Below, in pieces: positions 1 through 10,666 of a stretch of 64,000 bases of DNA (the stretch's first letter is position 1; each line of letters opens with the position of its first letter). The notes under the pieces were generated by a model, which was given only the letters and a program-made list of their open reading frames with translations, ran no database searches and was not told the DNA's origin. The stretch is taken from the NCBI GenBank assembly GCA_025403435.1, contig CM046347.1, positions 22,890,597-22,954,596 of the forward strand. Direction: 5' to 3'. This DNA comes from Artocarpus heterophyllus (Eukaryota > Streptophyta > Magnoliopsida > Rosales > Moraceae). Position numbers and translations under genes: made by a program.

Positions 1-2498
1 ACCCTAAGCAGTTTTTCCTCCATAAGATCTGTCAAAGAAGAAGAAATAATTACAGGTAGTGAGGAATTGCCATCTAAATATGCATATTTTAAATGAGAAG
101 GTAAGGGTTTAAGTTCAAGAATAGGAGGCTCTTCAATTGATGGCTTAGGCTTTGTGATGGACTGTCCCACTTCTTCAAGTTGCAATGCCTTATGCCTCGG
201 AATTGGTGGATTTGCCTCCATAAATTCGACATATTCCCTTATTTCCTCATTCTCAACATCCGCACCAGTAGATTGGGTTAGACAAGCTTTAAGCGGATCC
301 TTGAAAACATCTTCCTGAAAAATCTTAGATACCAGTTTATCAATGGTGTCAATTCTAAAGCAAGAATCATCAGTTGAGGGATATTTCATTGCTTCAAACA
401 CATTAAAGGTGACATGATCATCTTGAACCCTGAGAATTAATTTTCCTTGTTGCACATCTATCAAGGTTCTTCCAGTCGCTAGAAAAGGACGGCCTAAAAT
501 GAGTGGAACTTCATGATCTTCCTCCATTTCTAGAACAATGAAATCTGCAGGAAAAATAAACTTGTCAACCTTTACTAGTACATCTTCCACAATACCTCTT
601 GGGTGCTTAATTGTTCGATCTGCTAGTTGAAGTGACACTGTGGTTGCTTTAACCTCTCCCAAACCTAATTTCTTAAAAACAGAAAAAGGCATTAAATTGA
701 TACTAGCCCCTAAATCACATAATGCTTTTTCGAAATAAGAGTCACCAATAGTACAAGGAATAGTAAAACTCCCTGGATCTTTTAGTTTAGGTGGCAGCTT
801 ATTCTGCAGAATGGCTGAACATTCCTCATTCAATTTTACTGTTTCATAATCCTCCAGCTTCCTTTTGTTGGCCAAAATCTCCTTCAAGAATTTTGCATAG
901 CTAGGCATCTGGGCTAAAGCATCTGCAAAAGGAATGTTAATATGCAATTTTTTAAACACCTCAAGAAATTTAGAAAATTGCTTATCTAATTTGTGCTGCT
1001 GGAGTCGTTGAGGGAATGGGATGGGAGGCACATAGGGCTTGGGATTATCAGGAAAAAGCTTGCTCTTGCATGTTTCCTTGGATTGCTCATTACTTTCTTC
1101 TTCTTGTTCAATGTTGACCTCCTGTTTAGCATCCTCTTGTCCCAATTGTTTGCCACTTCTCAAAGTAATTGCCTTTATGTTCTCAATAGGATTCTTTTCT
1201 GTGTTGCTTGGCAAAGAACCCTGTGGTCTACCTGAGATCATATTAGCCATCTGTCCTATTTGCATTTCCAGATTTCTGATAGATGACTCTTGATTCTGGA
1301 GTCTTGCATCTGTACTCTTCATGAAATCTTGAGTAGAGGTCGCCAGCTCAGCAACAATATCTTCCAGATTCGGCTTTTTCTCCTCCTGTTGCTTGAATCC
1401 TGGTGGTGGTCTCATCGCATTTTGATTGCCCCATGAAAAATTCGGATGATTTCGCCACCCCGGGTTGTAAGTGTTGGAATAAGGATTATTTTGTGACCTG
1501 TTAAAATTTCCAACAAAATTAGCATTTTCAGAAGGTTGAGCAAAATTGTTACCTACCTGGCATTCATTGCTGGCATGTCCTCCACCACAAAATTCACATA
1601 CGGCATTCTGAATTTTCATAGCTGAAGCACTCATATGGTCTATCTTTCTGTTAAGTGCTTCAAACTGAGCTGTGAGTGCAGATAATGCATCCACTTCATG
1701 AACTCCTGCCGTTCTCCTAGTTTGTAGCCTTTCAGTAGGCCACTGATAGTTGTTTGATGCCATCTCTTCTATTAGATCAAAAGCCTCCTCAGGTGTTTTA
1801 TTATTTAATGTCCCACCTGCAGCTGCATCAATGGTAGCCCGGATACTTGCGCTAGACCCATTGTAAAAAGTTTGTACCTGCATCCAGACTGGTAATCCAT
1901 GATGTGGGCACCTCCTTAGCAGCTCCTTGAATCTTTCCCATGCTTCGTATAACGACTCATTGTCCATCTGCAAGAAATTAGTGATATCGTTACGCATTTT
2001 TGCAGATTTTGCTGGAGGGAAAAACTTACCAAGGAATTTTTGGGCCATAGTATCCCAAGTGGTGATTGATCCTGCAGGAAGAGATGTGAGCCAATTCTTG
2101 GCTTTATCCCTCAGCGAGAATGGGAACAATCTCAGTCTAACTGCATCATCTGTCACTCCATTAAATTTAATAGTGTCACAGATTTCGAGAAATGCATCAA
2201 TGTGGGCGTTTGGATCATCACAAGGTAGCCCACTAAATTGCACCAATTGTTGAATCATTTGGATGAGAGATGGCTTGATCTCAAAGTTGTTTGCTTGAAT
2301 AGCTGGCCTCCTAATGCTTGAAGTGGCACCTTGAACAGTTGGTGCTGCATAATCTCTCAAAAGTCGGCGAGGGTTTTCAGCTTCACCTGCATCCGCCATT
2401 TTCTCAGTGCGATTTCTCTGTTCTCTTAACAGTCTTTTGAAAGTACGCTCGATTTCTGGATCAAACTTAACAAGTTCCCCTTGTTTAGTTCTTCTCAT
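1..2498 (-). CDS. Athila-like Ty3/gypsy gag-protease, partial (runs off window)
   Basis: The frame opens at an ATG at 2498, 95 bases inside the primer site, and stays open for about 832 codons to the window edge. It begins MRRTKQGELV. The Gag core lies at about residues 60-280. A zinc knuckle of form CX2CX3HX4C (CEFCGGGHASNEC) lies near 1565-1605. The aspartic protease region carries CDLGASINLMP (near 675-715), then LILGRPFLATGRTLIDV. DLGAS in place of DTGAS/DSGAS is, as I recall, usual for Athila-type elements. Gag builds the virus-like particle and protease matures it; RT and integrase should lie left of position 1. No internal stop or frameshift was seen, unlike almost every other element here, so this looks like a young insertion. 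Translation was by eye; assignment to Athila rests on the protease motif plus the tRNA-Asp primer site. Confidence 0.85.
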   Translation of the reverse strand, partial: MRRTKQGELVKFDPEIERTFKRLLREQRNRTEKMADAGEAENPRRLLRDYAAPTVQGATSSIRRPAIQANNFEIKPSLIQMIQQLVQFSGLPCDDPNAHIDAFLEICDTIKFNGVTDDAVRLRLFPFSLRDKAKNWLTSLPAGSITTWDTMAQKFLGKFFPPAKSAKMRNDITNFLQMDNESLYEAWERFKELLRRCPHHGLPVWMQVQTFYNGSSASIRATIDAAAGGTLNNKTPEEAFDLIEEMASNNYQWPTERLQTRRTAGVHEVDALSALTAQFEALNRKIDHMSASAMKIQNAVCEFCGGGHASNECQVGNNFAQPSENANFVGNFNRSQNNPYSNTYNPGWRNHPNFSWGNQNAMRPPPGFKQQEEKKPNLEDIVAELATSTQDFMKSTDARLQNQESSIRNLEMQIGQMANMISGRPQGSLPSNTEKNPIENIKAITLRSGKQLGQEDAKQEVNIEQEEESNEQSKETCKSKLFPDNPKPYVPPIPFPQRLQQHKLDKQFSKFLEVFKKLHINIPFADALAQMPSYAKFLKEILANKRKLEDYETVKLNEECSAILQNKLPPKLKDPGSFTIPCTIGDSYFEKALCDLGASINLMPFSVFKKLGLGEVKATTVSLQLADRTIKHPRGIVEDVLVKVDKFIFPADFIVLEMEEDHEVPLILGRPFLATGRTLIDVQQGKLILRVQDDHVTFNVFEAMKYPSTDDSCFRIDTIDKLVSKIFQEDVFKDPLKACLTQSTGADVENEEIREYVEFMEANPPIPRHKALQLEEVGQSITKPKPSIEEPPILELKPLPSHLKYAYLDGNSSLPVIISSSLTDLMEEKLLR

Positions 2499-2592
2499 AC
2501 ACCAATGCACTCCTAAAAATGAACAAAATAAAAGAAACTAGATTAAATCAAGGGTTATCCGGTATTAATATTAATTAGTATTAAACAAATAG

Positions 2593-2610
2593 TCCCCGGC
2601 AACGGCGCCA
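2593..2610 (-). other. Primer-binding site, tRNA-Asp type
   Basis: The plus strand reads TCCCCGGCAACGGCGCCA, which equals the 3' end of plant tRNA-Asp including CCA; read on the minus strand this is the primer-binding site. It sits 6 bases inside the LTR end at 2617. This fixes the element's orientation and supports the Athila lineage, which uses tRNA-Asp. It is not a tRNA gene, as nothing else of the cloverleaf is present. Confidence 0.9.
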
Positions 2611-2616
2611 AAAACT

Positions 2617-3939
2617 TGTTCGCATAAAATCCACTAACGCAAGTGCACGTTATCGATCAAGTAATACAATAGTGAGTAAGAGTATCGTCTCACAGGGACT
2701 GTTGTATAATAATCTAACTAAGTACTAAAATTGGATTAACTCTAAGGTTTATCTAGTTGATCATATGAGGTTGTGATTAAATAATTTACTGAACTAGAGT
2801 ACTAAATTAAAAATAAAAATTGCAATCAATCTCAAAAGATACTTCAATAAGACAAGGCGTTAAGGCATTTGATTTCACCATAATCACTAGATATGAATTT
2901 CATAAAATTACGCAACCCAATCAATAATACACATGTGATGACGGAAATTCCTAAATTATTTGCTATCCTATCTCTAGGTATAGCAAACCTACTCAGTTTA
3001 TTAACTCACTATATCTCTATGTCAATTTAAATAAATCAGAATGCATTAGGATTCATGAACTTTCCAAATGAAGCCACACAAATAATATGGTATATCTCTA
3101 TCCATATTTAATTCATGGTTATATGTTAGATGAAGCATTTGCATAATTCTCTCTTCTCAGTTTTGAACATGCACATCAGATCATTTAAATGGTAGCTAAT
3201 CATTTAAAAGCATTAAACATAATAACACATAACTCACATGAATAAAATCAATTATGGTGCATAAATATGAAATTCACATTGTCATGATTAGGTTACATCA
3301 TAGCCCTAACTAAGAAAATTAGAACATAATTGAAAAAGAAATAAAATCTGAAAATTTAATTGAATCAAACATCAAGAGTTAAGAGAGCAAGAAATTCTGT
3401 CACCAATTCTTTACTTCTTACTCCGGAATGCTTGACGGCTCCTAAGAAAAATAAACAACGCTCTCCAAAATTAACTGATAACCTAGCTACCCAAAACTAT
3501 TCTATTTATACTACTCTTAAAATAACAAATCCCCTGTTTTTGCGTCCAAAAATCGTGGTTCAGTATCACTCTGGCGCCGCGGCCCTTCTTTTCCAGCGCT
3601 GCGGCGCTGCTCCTCTGTTTTTCTCTTCTTTTCCGCCGTAGCGCCGCGGCGCTCCTTCCCCAGCGCCGCGACGCTGAGTTTCTGCCATTCTTGCACTTTC
3701 AACGGGCGCCGCGGCGCTGCTATTTGGGCGCCGCGGCGCTTCAACTCTGCCAGCAAAGTTGGTCCCGGATTTTCTTGTGCTCTTGCTCCCTTTTGTTTTG
3801 TTTTCTTTCTTTCTTCAACCTACATCAATAAAATCATGCTTTTATGAAAAAGTTGGATGTTTTATGTAATTTTTCTCAAAAACATAGTAATATTCATTAA
3901 TTAAAAGTGGCCAAATAACTCTATAAACTAGAGTTATCA
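2617..3939 (-). repeat. 5' LTR of the Athila-like element
   Basis: On the minus strand the LTR runs from TGATAACTCTAG (at 3939) to GCGAACA (at 2617), so it has TG/CA ends and is 1,323 bp long. Its 3' end abuts the primer site. It interrupts sequence matching the leader of the copia element at 59549-64000, and CCGGA at 3940-3944 would be one side of the target-site duplication; the other side is outside the window. An unusual GC-rich block of palindromes lies at 3572-3740, inside otherwise AT-rich DNA. No gene lies in this stretch. Confidence 0.85.
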
Positions 3940-4512
3940 CCGGACCACACGTTTGACCTACCGATCTGTGACCATCAGCCAGCCGAACTGTGACGTTCGA
4001 CATGCCGACCGAGCAGTAATCCCTCATTCCAGAAAATACAATTTTAATGCAATTCATCAATTTTATTTTCAACAATTCAAAAACATAAAATTAGAGACTC
4101 AGGAAATACCTGGGTATGGCATCATCAATCTTTAAGATCCAACTTCTTGTTCCGTCTTCTCTGAATAATCATTTAATTACAAAATTCTTACAAATTTAAA
4201 ATCAAATAACAATTCCTAGACGGAGATGATAGTCCGCCATCTATTTACATGAAAAACTTAGATATATATTGTAACCTCTAAGGAACCATAACCGGTATGA
4301 ATTAATTAATTAATTAATAATTAAACAACGATTTAATCAACCATAATTAATTAATAAACATTCACCACATAATCCATGACAACATATATATTATATAGAA
4401 ACCTAGACTGCCATCTCTCTATAAAATTCAATTCAAGCATAGGAGAGATAAAGATCACAAAATTTATGCATATAACATTATCACAAACTTGTAAATTTAT
4501 GTAAAAACCATG
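3940..4512 (-). mobile_element. Untranslated leader of copia element 1
   Basis: Read on the minus strand this matches the leader of the plus-strand copia element at 60555-61090, including the TAATTAAT runs, the 'gacggagatgatagtccgccatct' stretch and the start of the GC-rich CGGCAGGCCGA array (3950-4010). It has no coding capacity. It is cut at 3940 by the Athila LTR, so gag and pol of this copia element should lie beyond the Athila insertion, left of the window. Confidence 0.8.
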
Positions 4513-4524
4513 GCTTTGATACCA
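4513..4524 (-). other. Primer-binding site of copia element 1 (tRNA-iMet type)
   Basis: On the minus strand it reads TGGTATCAAAGC, one base off TGGTATCAGAGC, the usual initiator-Met tRNA primer site of plant elements. It lies two bases inside the LTR end at 4527. Confidence 0.85.
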
Positions 4525-4526
4525 AT

Positions 4527-6540
4527 TGTTGGAAACGCTGTGCACAACGGAATTTTAAAAATTTTCATTAGAGTATTTTCCAAAACACAAGTTTGACATG
4601 TTATATGTATAAATTAAACATATCTTACTAACCTCTGTGTGCCGAAGAACCTCTGCAACCTGTGTAGAGAAGTAACGTTCTAGAAGAGCCTCAACCAACT
4701 GGTCTTCTTTGCTATTCTCTATCCACAACGGGAGTGAGTGTGGGATCACACGTACAGCTCTTCCACCGGTGACTCTCTTTCCAACCAATAGAGAGAACCC
4801 AAAGCTAGTGTTCGTGATTTTTGAACAAAAGCTCTCAGGGAATTTTTAGATGCTTACTAGAAGAGTATCACTCTTAATCTCTCAATGGATCTGAGTAAAT
4901 CATGAGACTCACTCCCTTTTTATATAGCCATTGGTCCAGGGGTCAGTCCTTATCAGATTAGGTCTCAAAAACTCGAAACAGAATCAAGTTCGGATCAATA
5001 TCTAATAAGATCCACGTGAAAACGTGTAATCTTATCTCTCGCTGATCGGCAGGCCAAACAGGCCCCATCGGCAGGCTGAACACGTCATTCGACAGGCTGA
5101 ACTCCTGAGAAAAAATCTCCACGAATCTTTTATTTTTCACCCGAGATTCAAAAGGATAAAGTCTCATTTTTGATTCAAATAACCCAATAGATAAGTTATC
5201 TGATCAAAACAAACTTTATCAAGATAATCTCTAAGAAAATAAATCAATTCACAATAATTCTACAAGTTTATCTTGATCTAATTTGTCTAAAATTAAAACA
5301 ACCGATAAACAGACAAGAATTATCTGATCGCAATAATTCAACAAGTTTATCTTGAACTAATTTCTTACAAAATTAATTCAACCGATAAACAAACATGAAT
5401 TATTTAATTCTTCTAAATTTTAAACCAATATGATAAATTCGACATAAGTCACCAATTATTGGAAAAGCACGCCGTGTCGTTATAGGACTTTGTGAGCTAG
5501 CAAAGGGGACCAAAATGGACCTATAAAGTTCAAGCTCATGATAATTATGAAACCCAATATCCCAGATATACATTTCACAATTATCAACTCCAACGCTACT
5601 CCACTAAAAGCTTGGAGCTGCACTCTCGAACTTTATAGAATTACGAAGCTCGTATAGCTAAGTCTCCATGACATATCATAGTGTATCGTATCCCCATATG
5701 AAAATCCATAATCAGCTTAAGGACAAGTTCTGTCTTACCTTTCCGATTATTTTTATCTTACGTTCCATTGTCTCACCATTAGAAAACTTACCATCCAAAG
5801 AAAGTATACCATTCGGTTACACCTATGTATCCAAATGGTTGAGCGCTCCAGTTTTTCAATTACAGGACAATGCATAGAAGATGATATCATTACTCCTAAA
5901 GAGGAGCTATGAATTTCATATCTATGAATAACAAGTCTGTGTTATCAAGAGTCATGCCTCCAATGTACCTGCATGCATACCACTATTGAGATGTGGGTGT
6001 CACCCTTTGGTACATCAAAAGACACAAGTCAAGATAACGGGCCCACTTTTCATCTCAGGATTAAGATACAATACAAATGACTGTCTAAAGTGAATCGATT
6101 TGCCGAGACAGAATTATTAATCCAAATCAATTCACTTTATGTCCTGATCCAACACATCGTCACCTATGACAACGTGCCAATGTTTCTATTCACGGAGTCC
6201 AACTCCGATGGTCAAGACAAATCATCTCCCATAAGGGATATAGACAACATAACAATCTTTACATGAATAAAGCGCCCAACTTTATTCCCTCGATTGCGGA
6301 TCATATGTTTTAGATTGTCACCTTAAGAATCGTGTCTTCCGCACAATCATCCCATCATATGTCCAATTCTTGAGGTTTAGACCGACAGTCTCAGACTACT
6401 GTTTGCTTAACATACATTCAACAAATATGAACGTAAAGAGGACAAGATTTGATATATATAAAAGAATAAATTCTTTATTGATAAAAATGTCTCCAAAAAT
6501 GTATTACATTTTTTACTCCTTAGGGCATACATGTCTAACA
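4527..6540 (-). repeat. 5' LTR of copia element 1
   Basis: On the minus strand it starts TGTTAGACATGTATGCCC (6540) and ends TTTCCAACA (4527), 2,014 bp. The same family occurs at 10667-12674, 43612-45983 and 59549-60540 and, truncated, at 6864-7996. It contains a short CGGCAGGC-type array near 5040-5110. ORFs of 60-77 codons inside it (for example 5668-5877 on the opposite strand) recur in the other copies only because the LTR is repeated; they are not genes. Confidence 0.9.
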
Positions 6541-6863
6541 GTTCTGGTGTACGTTCATGCACCACGTTTCTTCAAAATATCATATTCTCTCTAATCACTT
6601 AAATAATGATTTAGATGAGTTTAGATGAGATTTTAATATATTTGGACGTGAAAAGTTGAATAGAATCGATTAAAAATCAAATTTGAAGTCTTTATGTTGC
6701 TTCTACAACTTCAACAAAAGCTTGAAGATGGACCAAACGACATGTCGTTTGGTTTTTTTTTTTTGGTCTTAGCCACTCAATCGTTTGATCTTTTTTTTTT
6801 TTTTTTTTTTTTGCTCTTAGCCACCCAAAAACGACATGTCGTTCTCATTTTTGGGGCACTCGC
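6541..6863. other. Spacer between two copia elements, with palindromes and poly-T
   Basis: No gene is seen. The stretch holds a perfect 20-bp palindrome CCAAACGACATGTCGTTTGG at 6733-6752, a second copy of its core (AACGACATGTCGTT) at 6830-6843, and T tracts near 6753-6763 and 6790-6812 between them. It may be a remnant of a small transposon or ordinary flanking DNA. Confidence 0.6.
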
Positions 6864-7996
6864 TATTGGAAAAATAGTACGCAGTGGAATTTTAAAATTT
6901 TTATATCAGAGTATTTTTCAAAACACAAGTTTGACATGCTATATGCATCAATTAACCAGATCATACTAACCTTGTAAATGCCGAAAAGCTTCCTCAATTA
7001 GTGTAGATAAGTAATGTTCCTGAAAGACCTCAACCAACTGGCATTCTTTACTATTCTCTATCCACAATCGGAGTGAGTGTGGGCTCACACGTACAGCTCT
7101 TCCACCAGGTGACTCTACTTCCAACCAATTGAGAGAACCCAAAGCTAGTGTTCGTAATTTGTGAACAAGAGTTCTTAGGGAGTTTCAGAATCTCACTATC
7201 AGAGTTTCACTCTTAATCTTTCAATTGATTTAAATAATAATGAGACTCACTCCCTTTTTATAGAGGTTGGGTCCAGGAGTCAGTCATTATTATATAATGC
7301 CTCAAAATTTGAATCAGAATCAAATTTGGATCAATATCTAATGAAATCCATGTGAAAATGCATGATCTATTTATCGCGCGATCGGCATGCCTATCTAGCT
7401 AACCAGCATGCCGAACTTGCCCCATTGATAGGCCGAGCCTGAGGATCGGCATCCCGAACTGCGTATAAAAAATCTAAGTGAATCTTTTATTTTCCACCTG
7501 AGATTCTATAGGATAAAGTCTTAGTTTTAATTCGATTAACCCAATAGAAAAATTATCTAATCAAAACAACTTTATCTAGATAATCTCTAGGAAAATAAAT
7601 GCATTCCTGATAATTCAACAAATTTATCTTAAATTAATTTGAAATTAATCCAACCAATAAACAGACATGAATTATCTGATCTCGATAATTCAATAAGTTT
7701 ATCTTGAATCAATTTTGTCATAAAATTAATTTAACTGATAAACATACATGAATTATTTGATTCTTCTGAATTTTAGCCAATCTGACAAATCTAACATAAG
7801 TCACTAATTATTGAAAAAGCATGCCGTATTGTTACAGGATTTTATGAGCTAGTAATGGGGACCAAATAGACCTATATAATTCAAGCTGCCCATAATTACA
7901 AAAACCAATATCCCAGATATACATTTCATAATTATTAACTCCAACACTACTCCACTAAAAACTTAGAGCTTTCGAACCACATAGAATTACAAAGCC
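6864..7996 (-). repeat. Truncated 3' LTR of copia element 2
   Basis: The sequence is collinear with the inner part of the 10667-12674 LTR. Its outer end reads TCCAATA on the minus strand where the other copies have TCCAACA. At about 7996 it stops matching the LTR (last shared bases near AATTACaAAGCC) and passes directly into protease-coding sequence. So the 5' part of this LTR and most of pol were lost in one deletion. Confidence 0.8.
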
Positions 7997-8992
7997 TGCT
8001 AGGACCGAGGATCCATCGCCCATTCAAAGCGTAAAGTCTTCATGAAGCAGACTTCTTGTTTCTTTAAACCCCTACAGAGAAACACAAACATGATTAGTTG
8101 CACTGGAATCTACGGCCCAAATGTCACTGGATTCCTCAACCAAACAAGTTTCTAAATATAGAAGATCACATCTACCTCCATTGGAAATGAAGTCCTTGCA
8201 ATGCTTCTTGATGTGCCTGACCTTCCCGCAGAAGACACTTAAGCTTCTCTGGGTTCTTCTTCCACTTCTTCTTGCTCTTGTTGTTGGCAGGAATAGAAGA
8301 CTTCCTATTCTTGACCCGTTGCTTCTTTCTATTCCTAAAATTGGGATTGGAACCAGAAGCAACTACCAAATTAGCCTTTCCACCCGCAGAAGACTCCCTG
8401 ATCAGTAGTTCGAACTCTTGTAATTGTTTTATTAATTTTGTTAAGGTCATATCTCGCCTATTACTCAAATTAAAAGTAGCTCTAAATGGAATAAATTCCT
8501 TTGACAGAGTCTCAAAGACCATAGTCATCTAAGTTTCAGCATCAATGTCAGCTCCATTGGTTTGTGCCTCAGCAAGGTAACCCATGACCAACATCATGTG
8601 CTCCTTTATAGATGTTCCCAGCCTCTGCTTTCAGTTAAGAAGTTTACAAAGCGTCCCTTGCCCCTTAGTTAAGGCCTGGCCTCCAAACATGTCTTCTAGA
8701 TTATCTAACATCTGCTTAATAGTCTCATAATCCTCATGTTGACACTGCAGCACATTATTCATGCTAGCCATAACATAGCAGCGGGCTTGATAATTTGCAT
8801 CTTTCCAACGATCATATGCTTGGAATTGATCGTTGGTGGAATTTATCGTAGACTCAGGAGGACATGGGGTTTTCAGCACAAATTTCAGTTCTCAAAGGAG
8901 AGGACAATATTCAGGTTCTGTTTTCAATCATTATAATTCTCTATGGTTAATTGGTTTTTGTCAAGTATCGAAGATAAATCATTTTTAGACAT
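7997..8992 (-). pseudogene. copia element 2 gag-protease relic
   Basis: The minus-strand reading starts at an ATG at 8992 (MSKNDLSSILDKNQL) and follows the Gag of the copia element at 62208: Gag (UBN2-type) with ENYND near the start, then MNNVLQCQHEDYETIKQMLDN (about 8700-8760), a basic linker and the protease motif AVDSSATNHVC near 8100. The zinc knuckle is damaged by frame slips near 8210-8260. Several stops and at least one frameshift interrupt it. Integrase, RT and RNase H are absent because of the deletion ending at 7996. It cannot make a functional polyprotein. It is useful as an aligned sister copy showing which codons in the 62208 copy were mutated. Confidence 0.85.
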
Positions 8993-10652
8993 TTTTAACC
9001 TACAATAAAGAGTTATGTACCAAACATAAGCAAAGATACAATAATAATTTAGTAAGATAACACAATCATGTAAAAACATACAAATATCACAACCTTATAA
9101 CGATAATTCCCAACTCAGAATTTAATAAGCTCCTAAGGGAGTCATGCCAGATTCAATTAGAAACACGGATCCCCTCCTGATTAATATATGCCATCCAAGA
9201 CCTGTATGATCTAGCATATATTAATAATTGTTTCTTTGGCCATTAATTTTATTAACAGAGCTCATAGGAGAGGTTAATAATAAAATTAACATGAGTGTAT
9301 AACCATCGTTTCAATAATTTATCCATGAATTACCACCTAGGGGTGTGCAACCATAAATCATGCTAAAATACCTTATCTTTTTGGAGATCCAATCTAGTAC
9401 ATGATAGAAATCCCTTCCTAGGGGTCAAGACTACCATGTTCTTCCTATGGACCAACGATGGAGGCCTTAGGTCCTCTCTTCGAAAACCTTCTCCCACTCA
9501 ATCTTTTGAAATCAAGGTTTTATTTTAAAAAGACATGCATGAATAATATTAATATGAGCGACACTCCTTATTCTATATAACATGTTATCAATATACATGG
9601 CAAATCATATTATAACATAGACAAGCAAAGCTACAACCAAAATAATAATAAATAACCATAATATTATGGTTCCATCCTAGAGAATAGAAAATAAAGATTA
9701 CAAGAGAATAATTGAAATATTTTATCGATTCTTCATTCTTGAATCCTCAAGCTGATCCTTCTTCAAGTAATGCCCATCTTCAAGACTTCAATCCCGCACA
9801 GATCAAATACTCCATATTTTTGGTCATATCCAAATTTAATGTTTCTCAGAATTATCCCAAAAATAAAATTAAAAATGCACTAAAAATTGCACATTTTTTT
9901 GAAAAAAATTCTAGCTCTCTACTGACAAGCTAATCTGGGTGATTGGTCTGCTGGTCATGACCCACCGGCCTGCCGATCTTCATAGATTGGCCTGCCGATT
10001 CATGACAGATCGGTCTATCAAACTAGAAGTTCGGCCTGCCGTCAGAGCCACCTAATTTTTGCCCCTCTGACGGCCTACCGAACTCGAAGTTTAGCATGCC
10101 GATCTTGCAACCATCGGCCTGCCGAATTGGAGCGTTCGGCATGTATATCGAGCAAAGATCACCCTTTTCAAAAAATACAATTTCTAATGCAATTTATCAA
10201 TTTTATTCTTAACAATTCAAAAACATAAAATCAGAGACTTAGGAAATACTTAGGGATGCCATCATCCATCTTTTAGATCCGCTTCTAGGTCCGTATTCTC
10301 TAAATGATTATTTAATTATAAAATTCTTATAAATATAAAATTAAATAATAATTCCTAGACGGAGATGATAGTTCGCCATCTAGTTACATGAAAAACCTAG
10401 ATACACATTCTAACCTCCAAGGAACCATAACCGATATAAATTAATTAATTAATAAATAATTAAATAATAATTTATTCAACTATAATTAATTAATAAACAT
10501 TCACCATATAATCCCTGACAACATATAAAAATATATAGAAACCTAGAGTGCTAATTCTCTATAAAATTAAATTCAAGCATAAGAGAGATCAAAATCACAT
10601 AATTTACACATATAGCATGATCACAAACTCGTAAATTTTTGTAAAAACCATG
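8993..10652 (-). mobile_element. Leader of copia element 2
   Basis: This is non-coding and collinear, on the minus strand, with 60555-62207: it has the same stretch with 'tagaaatcccttcc' and 'ggaggccttaggtcc', the same TAATTAAT runs near 10440-10490, and an array of CGGCATGCCGA/CGGCCTGCCGA motifs at about 9940-10145. Short ORFs such as 9712-9933 are chance readings of this leader. Confidence 0.8.
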
Positions 10653-10664
10653 GCTATGATACCA
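10653..10664 (-). other. Primer-binding site of copia element 2
   Basis: On the minus strand it reads TGGTATCATAGC, one mismatch from the initiator-Met tRNA site TGGTATCAGAGC. It lies two bases inside the LTR end at 10667. Confidence 0.8.
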
Positions 10665-10666
10665 AT

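Noticed and set aside
2593..2610. Possible tRNA gene because of the exact tRNA-Asp 3' end
   Set aside because: Only the last 18 bases are present, placed at an LTR edge; it is a primer-binding site.
5668..5877. Conserved small ORF starting MTYHSV, recurring at 11800, 44222 and 60191
   Set aside because: It lies within the copia LTR on the strand opposite to transcription or out of gag-pol, and recurs only because the LTR is repeated; reading frames differ in length and carry unlinked changes.
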